Positions 49,423 to 59,442 of a stretch of DNA of 64,000 nt are shown here, in pieces (the stretch's first letter is position 1; every line of letters starts with the position of its first letter). The translations under genes and the position numbers were made by a program. This stretch comes from Gemmatimonadaceae bacterium. Its GTDB lineage: Bacteria; Gemmatimonadota; Gemmatimonadetes; Gemmatimonadales; Gemmatimonadaceae. The notes below the pieces were generated by a model. That model made no database searches. It worked only from the letters and a program-made list of their open reading frames with translations, and was not told where the DNA came from. The DNA lies in NCBI GenBank assembly GCA_025934775.1, contig JAICWO010000002.1, positions 1 to 64,000 on the forward strand, read 5' to 3'.

Positions 49423-50157
49423 TCAGCCGCGCACGCCGAAGTCGCGTTCGACGGCGCCGCGGAACCGCCGGCTCCATGTGAGCTCCGTGCCGTCGTGCAT
49501 CGTCACTCGGTAATCGCCGTGCGACCACTCCGTCATCTCGCGGACGGCGTCCAGCCGCACGATCGTCGATCGATTGATCTGGATGAACTTCGCGGGATCG
49601 AGCCGTGTGGCGATCGTCGCAAGCGTGGCGCGAATGCGATGTTCCGTTCCCTGCGCATGTAGCGTGACATAGTTCCGATCGGCCTCGATGCGATCGATTC
49701 GGTCGACCGGCACGAACAGGGCGCGTCCGTTCTCGATGACGAGGATGCGCACGAGCGGATCGCGCGCCGCGGTCTTGATCCCCGGGGCCGCCGCCACGAG
49801 CGTGAGACGCGCCCTCGCCCGATCGAGCACCTGCTCGAAGCGCGACGGCGAAAAGGGCTTGAGCAGATAGTCGACGGCGCCGACCTCGAACGCCCGGATC
49901 GCGTGCTGATCGTCGGCGGTGATGAACACGACGTAGGGAGATTCGTGATCCGAGATCGCGTCGAGCACGCCGAATCCGTCGAGGCCCGGCATCTGGATGT
50001 CGAGAAAGACGATGTCGGGCATCGACCGCCGGATCGCGGCGACCGCATCGCGGCCGGTTCTGGCTTCGCCTACGATCTCGATGTCGGGCGCGGCCTCGAG
50101 GAGTCGGCGGACCTTCACGCGCGCCGGCTCCTCGTCGTCAACGATCAGCGCCCGCAT
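49423..50157 (-). CDS. LytTR-family response regulator
   Basis: RALIVDDEEPARVKVRRLL…DIVFLDIQMPGLDGFGVL; LytTR C-terminus FIQINRSTIVRLDAVREM. Confidence 0.95.
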   Translation of the reverse strand: MRALIVDDEEPARVKVRRLLEAAPDIEIVGEARTGRDAVAAIRRSMPDIVFLDIQMPGLDGFGVLDAISDHESPYVVFITADDQHAIRAFEVGAVDYLLKPFSPSRFEQVLDRARARLTLVAAAPGIKTAARDPLVRILVIENGRALFVPVDRIDRIEADRNYVTLHAQGTEHRIRATLATIATRLDPAKFIQINRSTIVRLDAVREMTEWSHGDYRVTMHDGTELTWSRRFRGAVERDFGVRG

Positions 50158-51328
50158 ACGGCGCGTGCGCGCGGTGTGTCTCGGTGAGCGCCAGCGACGG
50201 AATGGCGGGAGCGGCGGCGCGGGCCGGCACACGGACCGACACGCGAAACCGATTGCCGTCGCGGCGCGCGTCGAACCGATGCGCGTCACCGTACAGCAGT
50301 TGGAGTCTGTCGCGTGTGGCGCGAAGCCCGGTCCCGGTGCCCGGCGCGCTCGTCGGCTGCGCGGCGACGTCGTTTTCCACCGTCACGTCGAGCCACTCCA
50401 ACTCCCGCGCGATCGCGACGGTGACCTCGGCCGCTCCGCCGTCGATCGCCGATCCGTGCCGAACGGCGTTCTCGACGAGGGGCTGGAGGAGGAACGCCGG
50501 CAGCGCGAGCGAAGCCGAGGCCGAATCCGCGGCGATGATGATCGAGAGGCGCTCGCCAAAACGCATCTCCACGAACGCGACGTACGATCGCAACAGAGCC
50601 AGCTCCTCGGCTACGGAGATCTGTTGGCGATCGCCGGTTCGCAGCGATTGGCGCAGAAGGTCGCCGAGGCGGCTGATCATCTCGTCCGCCGTCGCGGGGT
50701 CGTCGTACACGGTGGACGAGATCGTGTTGAGCGCGTTGAACAGAAAGTGCGGTTGCAGCCGATCGCCGAGTGACGCCAATCGTGCTTCAGCGGCGTCGCG
50801 CGCCAGCTCGAGCGCGTGGACCTCGCGGTCGCGCAGCCGGAGCTGCACGCGCAGAAACGTGAGCAGGCAGAGAAAGAGCGCGTACGCGAGCACGTCTTCG
50901 CCGGCTTCCATGAAATACCGCCATGGCATACGGCCGTAGTCGTATGCGCCGAGGCCAAGCAACGGCGAGAGCGCGGCGCGGCTCGCCCACATGAGCGTCG
51001 TGTGAGCGAGCGTGTAGGGCACGAAGGCGGCGGCGTGCCACGGGAGGCTCCGCCGCCAGCGATCCTGCGCGACGGGGAATTTTCGCTCGGCGAACGCGAT
51101 GATCGGAAAGACGAGCATCGCCGCGTAGGCGCCCGTACTCTCCTCGAGCAGCCGCGTCGCCCACGTGCCGACCTGACCGCGCGTGACGTCGTCGAGGTAG
51201 AAGTACGTGAAACGCAGCAGCGCGATCGCGGTGAATATCGCGAGCAGTGCTGGCCACGAGATGCGCGGGGAACGTTCCGGCAGCTCTGGCAATACGTCAC
51301 CCGCTAGGCCTGCGCTGTCACTCTGCAT
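50138..51328 (-). CDS. LytS-type sensor histidine kinase
   Basis: LQPHFLFNALNTISS, LPAFLLQPLVENAVRHG. Confidence 0.95.
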   Translation of the reverse strand: MQSDSAGLAGDVLPELPERSPRISWPALLAIFTAIALLRFTYFYLDDVTRGQVGTWATRLLEESTGAYAAMLVFPIIAFAERKFPVAQDRWRRSLPWHAAAFVPYTLAHTTLMWASRAALSPLLGLGAYDYGRMPWRYFMEAGEDVLAYALFLCLLTFLRVQLRLRDREVHALELARDAAEARLASLGDRLQPHFLFNALNTISSTVYDDPATADEMISRLGDLLRQSLRTGDRQQISVAEELALLRSYVAFVEMRFGERLSIIIAADSASASLALPAFLLQPLVENAVRHGSAIDGGAAEVTVAIARELEWLDVTVENDVAAQPTSAPGTGTGLRATRDRLQLLYGDAHRFDARRDGNRFRVSVRVPARAAAPAIPSLALTETHRAHAPYAGADR

Positions 51329-51431
51329 ACACCGAGATTACAGCGGGCCTTGCCCGCGCGCCACGGAAGTTGCCCCAGCGGCTCGCGTTCCGTCTATGTT
51401 CTGCGATGTCGCACCCACCTTTCGGGCCCCG

Positions 51432-53579
51432 ATGACTCACGCACGGGCCGCCCTCCTCGTCCGTACCCTCATCATCACGGCCGCCGCGCTCGCCTGCGCG
51501 ATGCGGCCCGTGGTCGCGCAGAATCCGACCGCGGACCTCGAGGCGAAGCTGCCGGCGCTCAAGGGATTGGAGCGTGCGCGCGCGCTCGCCAAGCTTGTCG
51601 ATGCGCACAAGCTCGACGAGCCGGAGCGTGCTCTGCGCTACGGGTCGGAAGCCAACAAATTGTTCTCGATCACGCCCGACCCGGTCGCGAACATCTCGGC
51701 ACTGAACGAGATGGGATGGGCGAGCATGACGCTCGGGCGCTACGACTCGGCGAGCTTCTACGCCGACAGCGCGCGCCGGTTCGCCGAACGCGCGGGCGAC
51801 AAGGCCGGCCAGGCGCGCGCGCTGAGCAACCTCGGCTCGCTCGCCCAGCGCATGGGCGATCCGACCAACGCAGTGCAGCTCTTCAACCAGGCATTGGTGC
51901 TGCAGCGGGCCGCGGGCAACGATCGCGAGCTGGCGAACTCGTTGAACAACCTCGGCTTCGTCTACTCCACGGACCTGGCCGACTACGCGCGCAGCCTGTC
52001 GCTGCACCTGGAGTCGCTCTCGATCCGGCAGCGACTCGGTGACAAGGCGGCGATCGCGCTGTCGCTCAACAACATCGGGATCGTGTACGATCGCCTCCAT
52101 CAGTACGACCAGGCGCTGTCGTACTTCAATCGTGCTTTCGCGCTCCGACGAGAGCTCGGCGCCAAAGCGCGCATGGCCGCGACGCTGAACAACATCGGCG
52201 ACACCTACTTCGACGCGAAGGACTACGCGAACGCGCTCGTCTACCAGCGCCGAGCGCTGGAGATTCGCGCCGCGCTGGACGATCGCTCGGCGATCGCGCT
52301 CTCGCATCGGAACATCGGGCTGATCTACATCGCCATGAACCAGCTCGACGCCGCGCGGCGCGAGCTGCAGACCGCCCTGGCGATCAGCGATCAGTTGCCG
52401 GACAAGGGACTCGCCGCGCAGATCCATCTCGGCATGTCGCAGGTGGAACGGGCGAGCGGCGTGCCGGCCAAGGCGGAGGAGCAGGCGCGCGCCGCCCTCG
52501 CGCTCGCCACCGCCATGCCGTCGCGCGAGTTGATTCGCCAGTCGACGGAAGAGTTGGCGTCGGACCAGGAAGCCCAGGGGCGCCTCGCAAGCGCCCTCGA
52601 GGAGTTCAAGCGCGCCAAGGTCGTGAGCGACTCGATTTTCACGGCCAACACCGCGCGGCGGATCGCGGCGCTCGAGCAGATGTACTCCGACGCCCAGCGC
52701 GGCCGCGAGCTCGATTCGCTGCGGCGCGAGCAGGCGGAGCTCGAGCTGCGCGCGAGTCGCCGGGCCATCCAGCGCGACGGGGCGGCGGCGATCGCGCTCC
52801 TGGTCGCGATCGTGGCGTTCGGGATGTATCGGCGACGGGTGGAGCGCGGCCGCCTCGCCGAGGCGCTGAGCGTCACCGACGCGCTGACGGGCGTCTGGAA
52901 TCGGCGGTACGTGCAGCAGATGATGCACATGGATCTGGCGGCGACGCTGCGCCGCCATCGCGTGAGCGCGTCGCGCGGCGACTCGCCCGACGACGCCGAT
53001 CTGATTTTCCTCATGCTCGACGTCGACCACTTCAAGGCCGTGAACGACCAGTTCGGGCACGCGGCCGGCGACCTGGTGTTGACGCAGCTCGCCGCGGCGC
53101 TGCGCAAGGCGTGCCGCGACTCCGATGCCGTCGTGCGGTGGGGCGGTGAAGAGTTCCTGATCATCGGCCGATTCGCCAACCGGCAGCAGGGCGCGCGCAC
53201 GGCCGAGCGGCTTCGTCAAGCGGTCGAGCGGCACACGTCGGTGCTGCCCGACGGACGCGCGGTGCGCGTCACGTGCTCGATCGGCTTCGCGGCATACCCG
53301 TTCGATCTCGCCGCGCTCGATGCGCTCGGCTGGGAGGCCGTGGTGCAGATCGCCGACGAGGCCGCCTACACCGCGAAGCGTGAAGGCCGCAACGGCTGGG
53401 TTGGATTCCTCCGCAACTCCGGTGTCGGGCCCAAGCTCACCGAGGCGCCCGCGAGTCACGACGAGATGACGCTGCTGGTAGACCAGGGGCGGATCCGCCA
53501 GGAGTCGTCGTGGACGGTGCGCGCCGCCGACGCCCAACTGTCCTTCCCGACGCCAGAGCGCGCGCAGCCCGCCGTGTAG
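51432..53579 (+). CDS. TPR-containing membrane diguanylate cyclase (GGDEF)
   Basis: Multiple TPRs (NNIGIVYDRLHQYDQAL…), TM, DALTGVWNRRY, RWGGEEFLII. Confidence 0.95.
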   Translation: MTHARAALLVRTLIITAAALACAMRPVVAQNPTADLEAKLPALKGLERARALAKLVDAHKLDEPERALRYGSEANKLFSITPDPVANISALNEMGWASMTLGRYDSASFYADSARRFAERAGDKAGQARALSNLGSLAQRMGDPTNAVQLFNQALVLQRAAGNDRELANSLNNLGFVYSTDLADYARSLSLHLESLSIRQRLGDKAAIALSLNNIGIVYDRLHQYDQALSYFNRAFALRRELGAKARMAATLNNIGDTYFDAKDYANALVYQRRALEIRAALDDRSAIALSHRNIGLIYIAMNQLDAARRELQTALAISDQLPDKGLAAQIHLGMSQVERASGVPAKAEEQARAALALATAMPSRELIRQSTEELASDQEAQGRLASALEEFKRAKVVSDSIFTANTARRIAALEQMYSDAQRGRELDSLRREQAELELRASRRAIQRDGAAAIALLVAIVAFGMYRRRVERGRLAEALSVTDALTGVWNRRYVQQMMHMDLAATLRRHRVSASRGDSPDDADLIFLMLDVDHFKAVNDQFGHAAGDLVLTQLAAALRKACRDSDAVVRWGGEEFLIIGRFANRQQGARTAERLRQAVERHTSVLPDGRAVRVTCSIGFAAYPFDLAALDALGWEAVVQIADEAAYTAKREGRNGWVGFLRNSGVGPKLTEAPASHDEMTLLVDQGRIRQESSWTVRAADAQLSFPTPERAQPAV

Positions 53580-53588
53580 ATTTGCGGC

Positions 53589-54275
53589 ATGGCAAAGCCC
53601 ATCGCCGTCGTCACCGGTGCGTCGAGAGGGATTGGACGCGCCACCGCGCTCCGCCTCGCCGGCGACTTCGACATTGTCGCGGTCGCTCGATCCGAGGACG
53701 AACTGGCGGCGCTCGCCGCGGAGATCCACCGCGCGGGCGGCACCTGTCATCCGGTACGGCTCGACATCACAGATCCCGATGCCGTCACGGCTGAACTGAC
53801 CGGCGTCGACGCGCAGGTGCTGGTGAACAACGCCGGCGTCGGCACACTCAAGCCGTTCATGGAGCTCACGCGCGCCGAATGGACGCGCATGGTCGACGTG
53901 AACTTCAACGCGCTCTACGACGTGACGCGCGCCATCCTGCCGGCGATGCTCGCGCGCAAGTCGGGACACATCGTCGTGACCGGCTCGATCAGTGGCCGCA
54001 GCGCGTTTCCCGGCGGTACCTGCTACGCCGCGACCAAGCACGCCGCGATCGCGTTCACGGAATGTCTGATGCTCGAGGTCCGCGACGCGGGGGTGAAGGT
54101 CTCCGTGGTGAACCCGGGCTCCGTCGCGACGCATTTCTCCGAGCGATCCGACGCGAGTTGGATGCTGTCGGCCGAGGATGTGGCGGAGGCGATCGCCAGG
54201 GTGATCGACACGCCGCCGACCGTGCTGATTCACAGCGTCGAGGTACGAACGCTCACCGTCCCAAAGAAGAAATAG
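53589..54275 (+). CDS. SDR family oxidoreductase
   Basis: VTGASRGIGRATALRLA, NNAGVG, YAATKHA. Confidence 0.95.
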   Translation: MAKPIAVVTGASRGIGRATALRLAGDFDIVAVARSEDELAALAAEIHRAGGTCHPVRLDITDPDAVTAELTGVDAQVLVNNAGVGTLKPFMELTRAEWTRMVDVNFNALYDVTRAILPAMLARKSGHIVVTGSISGRSAFPGGTCYAATKHAAIAFTECLMLEVRDAGVKVSVVNPGSVATHFSERSDASWMLSAEDVAEAIARVIDTPPTVLIHSVEVRTLTVPKKK

Positions 54276-54335
54276 CGGCAATCCGGTTCGGCGGACCGCT
54301 GGCTCGATCTCGCTGGAATTCTTAACTTCCCACTC

Positions 54336-55679
54336 GTGACGAAACCGGTAACGTCGATCCAGGATCGGCTGCGGGCGGCACCTGGCCAGCCCGATTCGGC
54401 GGTGCGCGAGCTGCTCGCCGTGCGCGAGATCGTCCACGCGTTTCTGACCGCGGACCGTCCGGAAGAGGTCTATCAGTTCGCGCTCGATCGCGTGAGCCCG
54501 CTGGTCGGCGCGACGCTCGCCTGCGTGTATCTCATCGACGACGGCTCGGAGCTCATGCGCCTGGCCGCGGTGCACAATTGGCCCCAGCGCTGGGCGCACG
54601 TCCTCGGCGAGATGCGCGTGCGCCTCGGCCACGGCCCGAGCGGCGAAGCCGCGGCCGAGCGGCGCGCGATCGAGGTGCTCGACGTGTTCGCCGAGCCGGC
54701 GTACGAAGACTGGCAAGAGGTCGCACGCGAGCTGGGCTTCCGTTCCTTTGTCGCGCTGCCGCTGCAGACCAGCCAGGCCGTCGTCGGCACGGTCACGTTC
54801 TACTTCGGGCTCGCGAATGCGGTGACGGCTGAAAATCGGCAGCTCATGCGGATGGTTGCCGATCAGATGGCCGCGACGGCCGAGAAAGCTCGGCTCATTC
54901 AGGATTTGCAGCGGGCGAACGGCGCGTTGCGCGAATCGCATGCGACGCTGGAGCGGCAATACGCCGATCTGCTCGAGGCGCGCCGGATCAAAGATGAATT
55001 TCTGGCGAACATTTCCCACGAGCTGCGCACGCCGCTCACCGCCGTGATCGGCTACATTTCGCTGATGCAGGAAGGGCTCGCCGGCCCCATGAATGGCGAG
55101 CAGCGGCACACGTTGGAGCAGGTGAAGGATTCGAGCGAGCAGTTGCTCGGTCTGATCGCCGACCTCCTCGAGCTCACGGCCTTGAAGCGCGGCTCGGTCG
55201 CCGCGTCGATCGCGGATGTCGATCCACGGGATCCGCTCCGCGACGCGATCGCGAAGGCCAGCGGGCGCAAGGCTGGCGTCGCGCTCGAGGTGCAGGAGCC
55301 GGAGGATGTACCGGTGATGCGCAGCGACCGCGCGACGCTCACGAAGGCGTTGCGCGCGTTGATCGACAATGCATTCAAGTTCACGCATGAAGGCGCGGTG
55401 CGTGCATCCGTGCGGGTCGCGGCCGACCGCGTGCTCTACACGATCGCGGACACGGGAATCGGGATTCCGGCCGAAGCGCAACGCCTGGTTTTCGAGGAGT
55501 TCCGGCAGGTGGACGGCGGGCTCACGCGCGAGTACGGCGGTCCGGGCCTGGGCCTTTCTTTGGCGCGGCGGCTCGCGCGTCTGCTGCAGGGCGATGTGTC
55601 GGTGACGTCGACGCCCGGCGCCGGCTCGACGTTCACGCTGGATGTGCCGTTGCGGTTCGAAGCACCTCAACCGAGTTGA
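54336..55679 (+). CDS. GAF-domain sensor histidine kinase
   Basis: GAF-like N-terminus, NISHELRTPLTAVIGYISLM, DNAFKFT, YGGPGLGLSLARRLARLLQGD. Confidence 0.95.
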   Translation: MTKPVTSIQDRLRAAPGQPDSAVRELLAVREIVHAFLTADRPEEVYQFALDRVSPLVGATLACVYLIDDGSELMRLAAVHNWPQRWAHVLGEMRVRLGHGPSGEAAAERRAIEVLDVFAEPAYEDWQEVARELGFRSFVALPLQTSQAVVGTVTFYFGLANAVTAENRQLMRMVADQMAATAEKARLIQDLQRANGALRESHATLERQYADLLEARRIKDEFLANISHELRTPLTAVIGYISLMQEGLAGPMNGEQRHTLEQVKDSSEQLLGLIADLLELTALKRGSVAASIADVDPRDPLRDAIAKASGRKAGVALEVQEPEDVPVMRSDRATLTKALRALIDNAFKFTHEGAVRASVRVAADRVLYTIADTGIGIPAEAQRLVFEEFRQVDGGLTREYGGPGLGLSLARRLARLLQGDVSVTSTPGAGSTFTLDVPLRFEAPQPS

Positions 55680-55681
55680 TC

Positions 55682-55972
55682 ATGAGCAAGTCTGAATTGA
55701 CCGTGCAGGAGCTCACGACGGACCTGAGCCCCGACGACGTGCTTACGCGGGCGAAGACGTTCTTCTCGACGCGCCCGTCGCTGTACGCGACGTTCCTCGA
55801 CAAGGAAGGTCCCAATTTCTGCTCGTTCCGCGGGCAGGGGACGGAAGAGATCGTGATCGGCGTCGCGCCGGCGGCCGACGGCAAGGGCACGCGCGTGACG
55901 GGATCGAGCTACCTGTTCGACATGCAGGTCGCGCGCTTTCTCTCGACGATCGCGCCGGCGGGTGTGCTGTGA
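55682..55972 (+). CDS. Hypothetical ~96-aa protein
   Basis: MSKSELTVQELTTDLSPDDVLTRAKTFFSTRPSLYATFLDKEG…; overlaps next gene. Confidence 0.7.
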   Translation: MSKSELTVQELTTDLSPDDVLTRAKTFFSTRPSLYATFLDKEGPNFCSFRGQGTEEIVIGVAPAADGKGTRVTGSSYLFDMQVARFLSTIAPAGVL

Positions 55973-56295
55973 GCGTGCCGTTCGTGGACAAGCTCCGCGC
56001 ACGGAGCTCGACGATCCGCCTCGCGCCGGAAGGCGTGGACACGATCATGATTCGCGTCGAGATGCCCGAAGTCTGGGATGTGGTCCGCATCGCCGTCTCG
56101 CCGACGGAGCCGGTGCTCGCCGTGAAGGCGTGCGCGCTCGAGGCGCTCTTTCCCGAAGCGCAGTTGCATGAGGATTTCGTGCTCAAGCTGCGCGGGTGGG
56201 AGATTCTCGATGAGAGCGCGTCGGTGGGCGACGCCGGGCTCACCGACGGCTCGATCCTGCTGCTCACGCATCGGCGCCGCCGCCCCGTCCGCTAG
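55969..56295 (+). CDS. Ubiquitin-like beta-grasp domain protein
   Basis: GTG overlapping upstream TGA; VRIAVSPTEPVLAVKACALEALFPEAQLHEDFVLKLRGWEILDESASVGDAGLTDGSILLLTHRRRRPVR follows the ubiquitin pattern. Confidence 0.7.
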   Translation: MSVPFVDKLRARSSTIRLAPEGVDTIMIRVEMPEVWDVVRIAVSPTEPVLAVKACALEALFPEAQLHEDFVLKLRGWEILDESASVGDAGLTDGSILLLTHRRRRPVR

Positions 56296-56310
56296 CGTCG
56301 CGCGGCCGGC

Positions 56311-57324
<1,014 letters not shown>

Positions 57325-57325
57325 G

Positions 57326-58183
57326 ATGAACGGCACGGCGTACGGCGCGCTGCTCGATGCCGTGCGGGGCGTGCACTGGCCGGCGCGGCGGCACGTCGGC
57401 GGCGGCCTGCCTGGCGCGCATCCGTCGACGCTGCGCGGGAGCTCGTCGGAGTTCAGCGAGTACCGCGTCTATCGGCAGGGCGACGATCCGCGGCGCGTCG
57501 ACTGGCGCCTGCTCGCGCGCAGCGACCGCGCCTACATCCGCGTTGCCACCGATCGCGCCGTCCTGCCGACGACGATCGTGCTCGATACATCGGCGTCGAT
57601 GGCCTTTCCGGTGGTCACGCGAACGAAATGGACGCTGGCGCAGGAGATCGCGGTCGGCCTCGCGGCGGTCGCGCACGCCGGCGGCGACGCGGTCGGCTGC
57701 GTGCTTCGCGACGAGCGCGGTGGGGTGTGCGTGCTTCCACCGCGCTCGCGCCGCGACGCCGTGAATGAGATCGCGCGCGTCGTTGCGGCGGCCGATCCCG
57801 ACGGTGACGCGGCGCTTACGCCGATGCTCGCGCTCGCGCGCACCCCCCGGTTGGCGATCGTCACCGATCTCCTGGGCGATGCGGACGCGCTGCTTCGCGC
57901 GGCGCGGGCACGCATCGCCGCGGGCGGGGACGTGCATCTCGTGCACGCGATCGCGCGCGAGGAGATCGATCCGCCGGCACGCACCATCCTCGCGGAAGAT
58001 CCCGAAGCGCCAATCGTTCAGCGTATGCTCAACGAGCGGACCCGCCGCGAGTATGACGAGGCGTTCGGCGCCTGGAGAGCGGAAATGGCACGGCAATGGC
58101 GCGCGGCGGGTGCGGCCTACGTCGAGATCATGACCGACGAGCCGGCGGCGCACGCGGTGCGCCGAATCGCGGAGCCGCGGTGA
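57326..58183 (+). CDS. DUF58 (vWA-like) protein
   Basis: GSSSEFSEYRVYRQGDDPRRVDWRLLARSDRAYIR, IVLDTSASMAF. Confidence 0.95.
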   Translation: MNGTAYGALLDAVRGVHWPARRHVGGGLPGAHPSTLRGSSSEFSEYRVYRQGDDPRRVDWRLLARSDRAYIRVATDRAVLPTTIVLDTSASMAFPVVTRTKWTLAQEIAVGLAAVAHAGGDAVGCVLRDERGGVCVLPPRSRRDAVNEIARVVAAADPDGDAALTPMLALARTPRLAIVTDLLGDADALLRAARARIAAGGDVHLVHAIAREEIDPPARTILAEDPEAPIVQRMLNERTRREYDEAFGAWRAEMARQWRAAGAAYVEIMTDEPAAHAVRRIAEPR

Positions 58184-59442
58184 CCTGGCTGCTGCCATCG
58201 GCGCTCATCATCGGCGGCATTGCGGCGCTCGCGGCCGTCGCGGTGCACTTCGTGGCGCGGCGCCGGCCGATGGCCGAACCGTTTCCGACGGCGCGATTCA
58301 TCCCGCGCCGGGCCAGCCAGGCGCGCGTCACCACGCTCGCGTTCAGCGATCTCGCGCTGCTGCTGCTGCGCATGTTCGCGATCGCGGCGATCGCGCTTGG
58401 TGTCGCCGCACCGGAGTTCGCCGGGGCGCGAGGCCGCGTGACGCGGATCATCGTCGTGGATCGTTCGCGCGCGGTGGGCGATCCGCGCGCCGCGCGCGAC
58501 AGCGTGCGCCCGCTCGCTCGATCCGGCGACATCATCATCGCGTTCGACAGCACCGCGCGCATGGTGTCGGCGGTCGATACGGCGCCCGACGGCGCACGCG
58601 GCTCGATCTCCGCCGGACTCGCGGCGGCGGAACGCGCGGCCGCCGCCGTGAGCGCTAGTGCCGACTCCGTCGAGCTGATCCTGGTATCAGCATTTACGAA
58701 TGAGGAAACTGATTCTGCGACAACGCATATTCGCGCCGCGTGGCCGGGCCGGGCGCGGCTGATTGCCTTGCCGCCGGCGCGGGCCGCATCGTGGCGCCCG
58801 GGCGTCGTGGTGCATGCGAGCACCGGCGATGCGCTGCGCGCCGGACTCGCGCTCGCGGGTCTCGTGCGCGATACGGGCGCGGTGCACATCGAGCGGAGTG
58901 AGGTTGCGCCGGCGGACTCGGCGTGGGCTCGCCAGCCCGGGAACGTGCTCGTGCACTGGCCCGCGGGTGCCGGCGATGCGCGGTGGCCGGCGCGTCCGAC
59001 CGTCGACGCCATCGGCGGCGTCGCGACGTCGGACGGGACGACGCTCGTCGGACGCTTTCCACGCGTCTGGCGGCCGCTCGGCACGCCGGTGGCGCGATGG
59101 GCCGACGGCGAGGTCGCGGCCGGTGAGACGCGGAGCGGCGGGGGCTGTCTCCGCGATGTGGGAATTCTCATCGATCCGGCGAGCGACCTGACGTTGCGGC
59201 CGTCGTTCCGTTCGTTCGCGACGGCGTTGCTCGGACCGTGCGGTGGCACGCGCGATTCCGCTCCGATCGATTCGACGTCGATGGCCATCCTCGCGGGCGC
59301 GGGTCCGCTCGCATCGGCATCGTCGCTCGCGGAGAATGCCGGCGTGAGCTCGCCGTCGTCGGCGTGGTTCATTCTGGTGGGCGCTGGCTTGTTGATCCTC
59401 GAGCTCGCGCTGCGTCGGCCGGCGCGGCGGGCAGTGGCATGA
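58180..59442 (+). CDS. BatA N-terminal-domain membrane protein
   Basis: LLPSALIIGGIAALAAVAVHFVARRRPMAEPFPTARFIP…; GTG overlapping DUF58 TGA. Confidence 0.85.
   Translation: MTWLLPSALIIGGIAALAAVAVHFVARRRPMAEPFPTARFIPRRASQARVTTLAFSDLALLLLRMFAIAAIALGVAAPEFAGARGRVTRIIVVDRSRAVGDPRAARDSVRPLARSGDIIIAFDSTARMVSAVDTAPDGARGSISAGLAAAERAAAAVSASADSVELILVSAFTNEETDSATTHIRAAWPGRARLIALPPARAASWRPGVVVHASTGDALRAGLALAGLVRDTGAVHIERSEVAPADSAWARQPGNVLVHWPAGAGDARWPARPTVDAIGGVATSDGTTLVGRFPRVWRPLGTPVARWADGEVAAGETRSGGGCLRDVGILIDPASDLTLRPSFRSFATALLGPCGGTRDSAPIDSTSMAILAGAGPLASASSLAENAGVSSPSSAWFILVGAGLLILELALRRPARRAVA

Noticed and set aside
53399-53412. TGGGTTGGATT match to the GxxExxY element terminus inside the GGDEF gene
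   Set aside because: Only 11 nt and explained by codons for W-V-G-F; no second arm nearby.
51318-55670. 1450-aa minus-strand ORF
   Set aside because: Antisense shadow of the GGDEF, SDR and histidine kinase genes, all with strong domain evidence on the plus strand.
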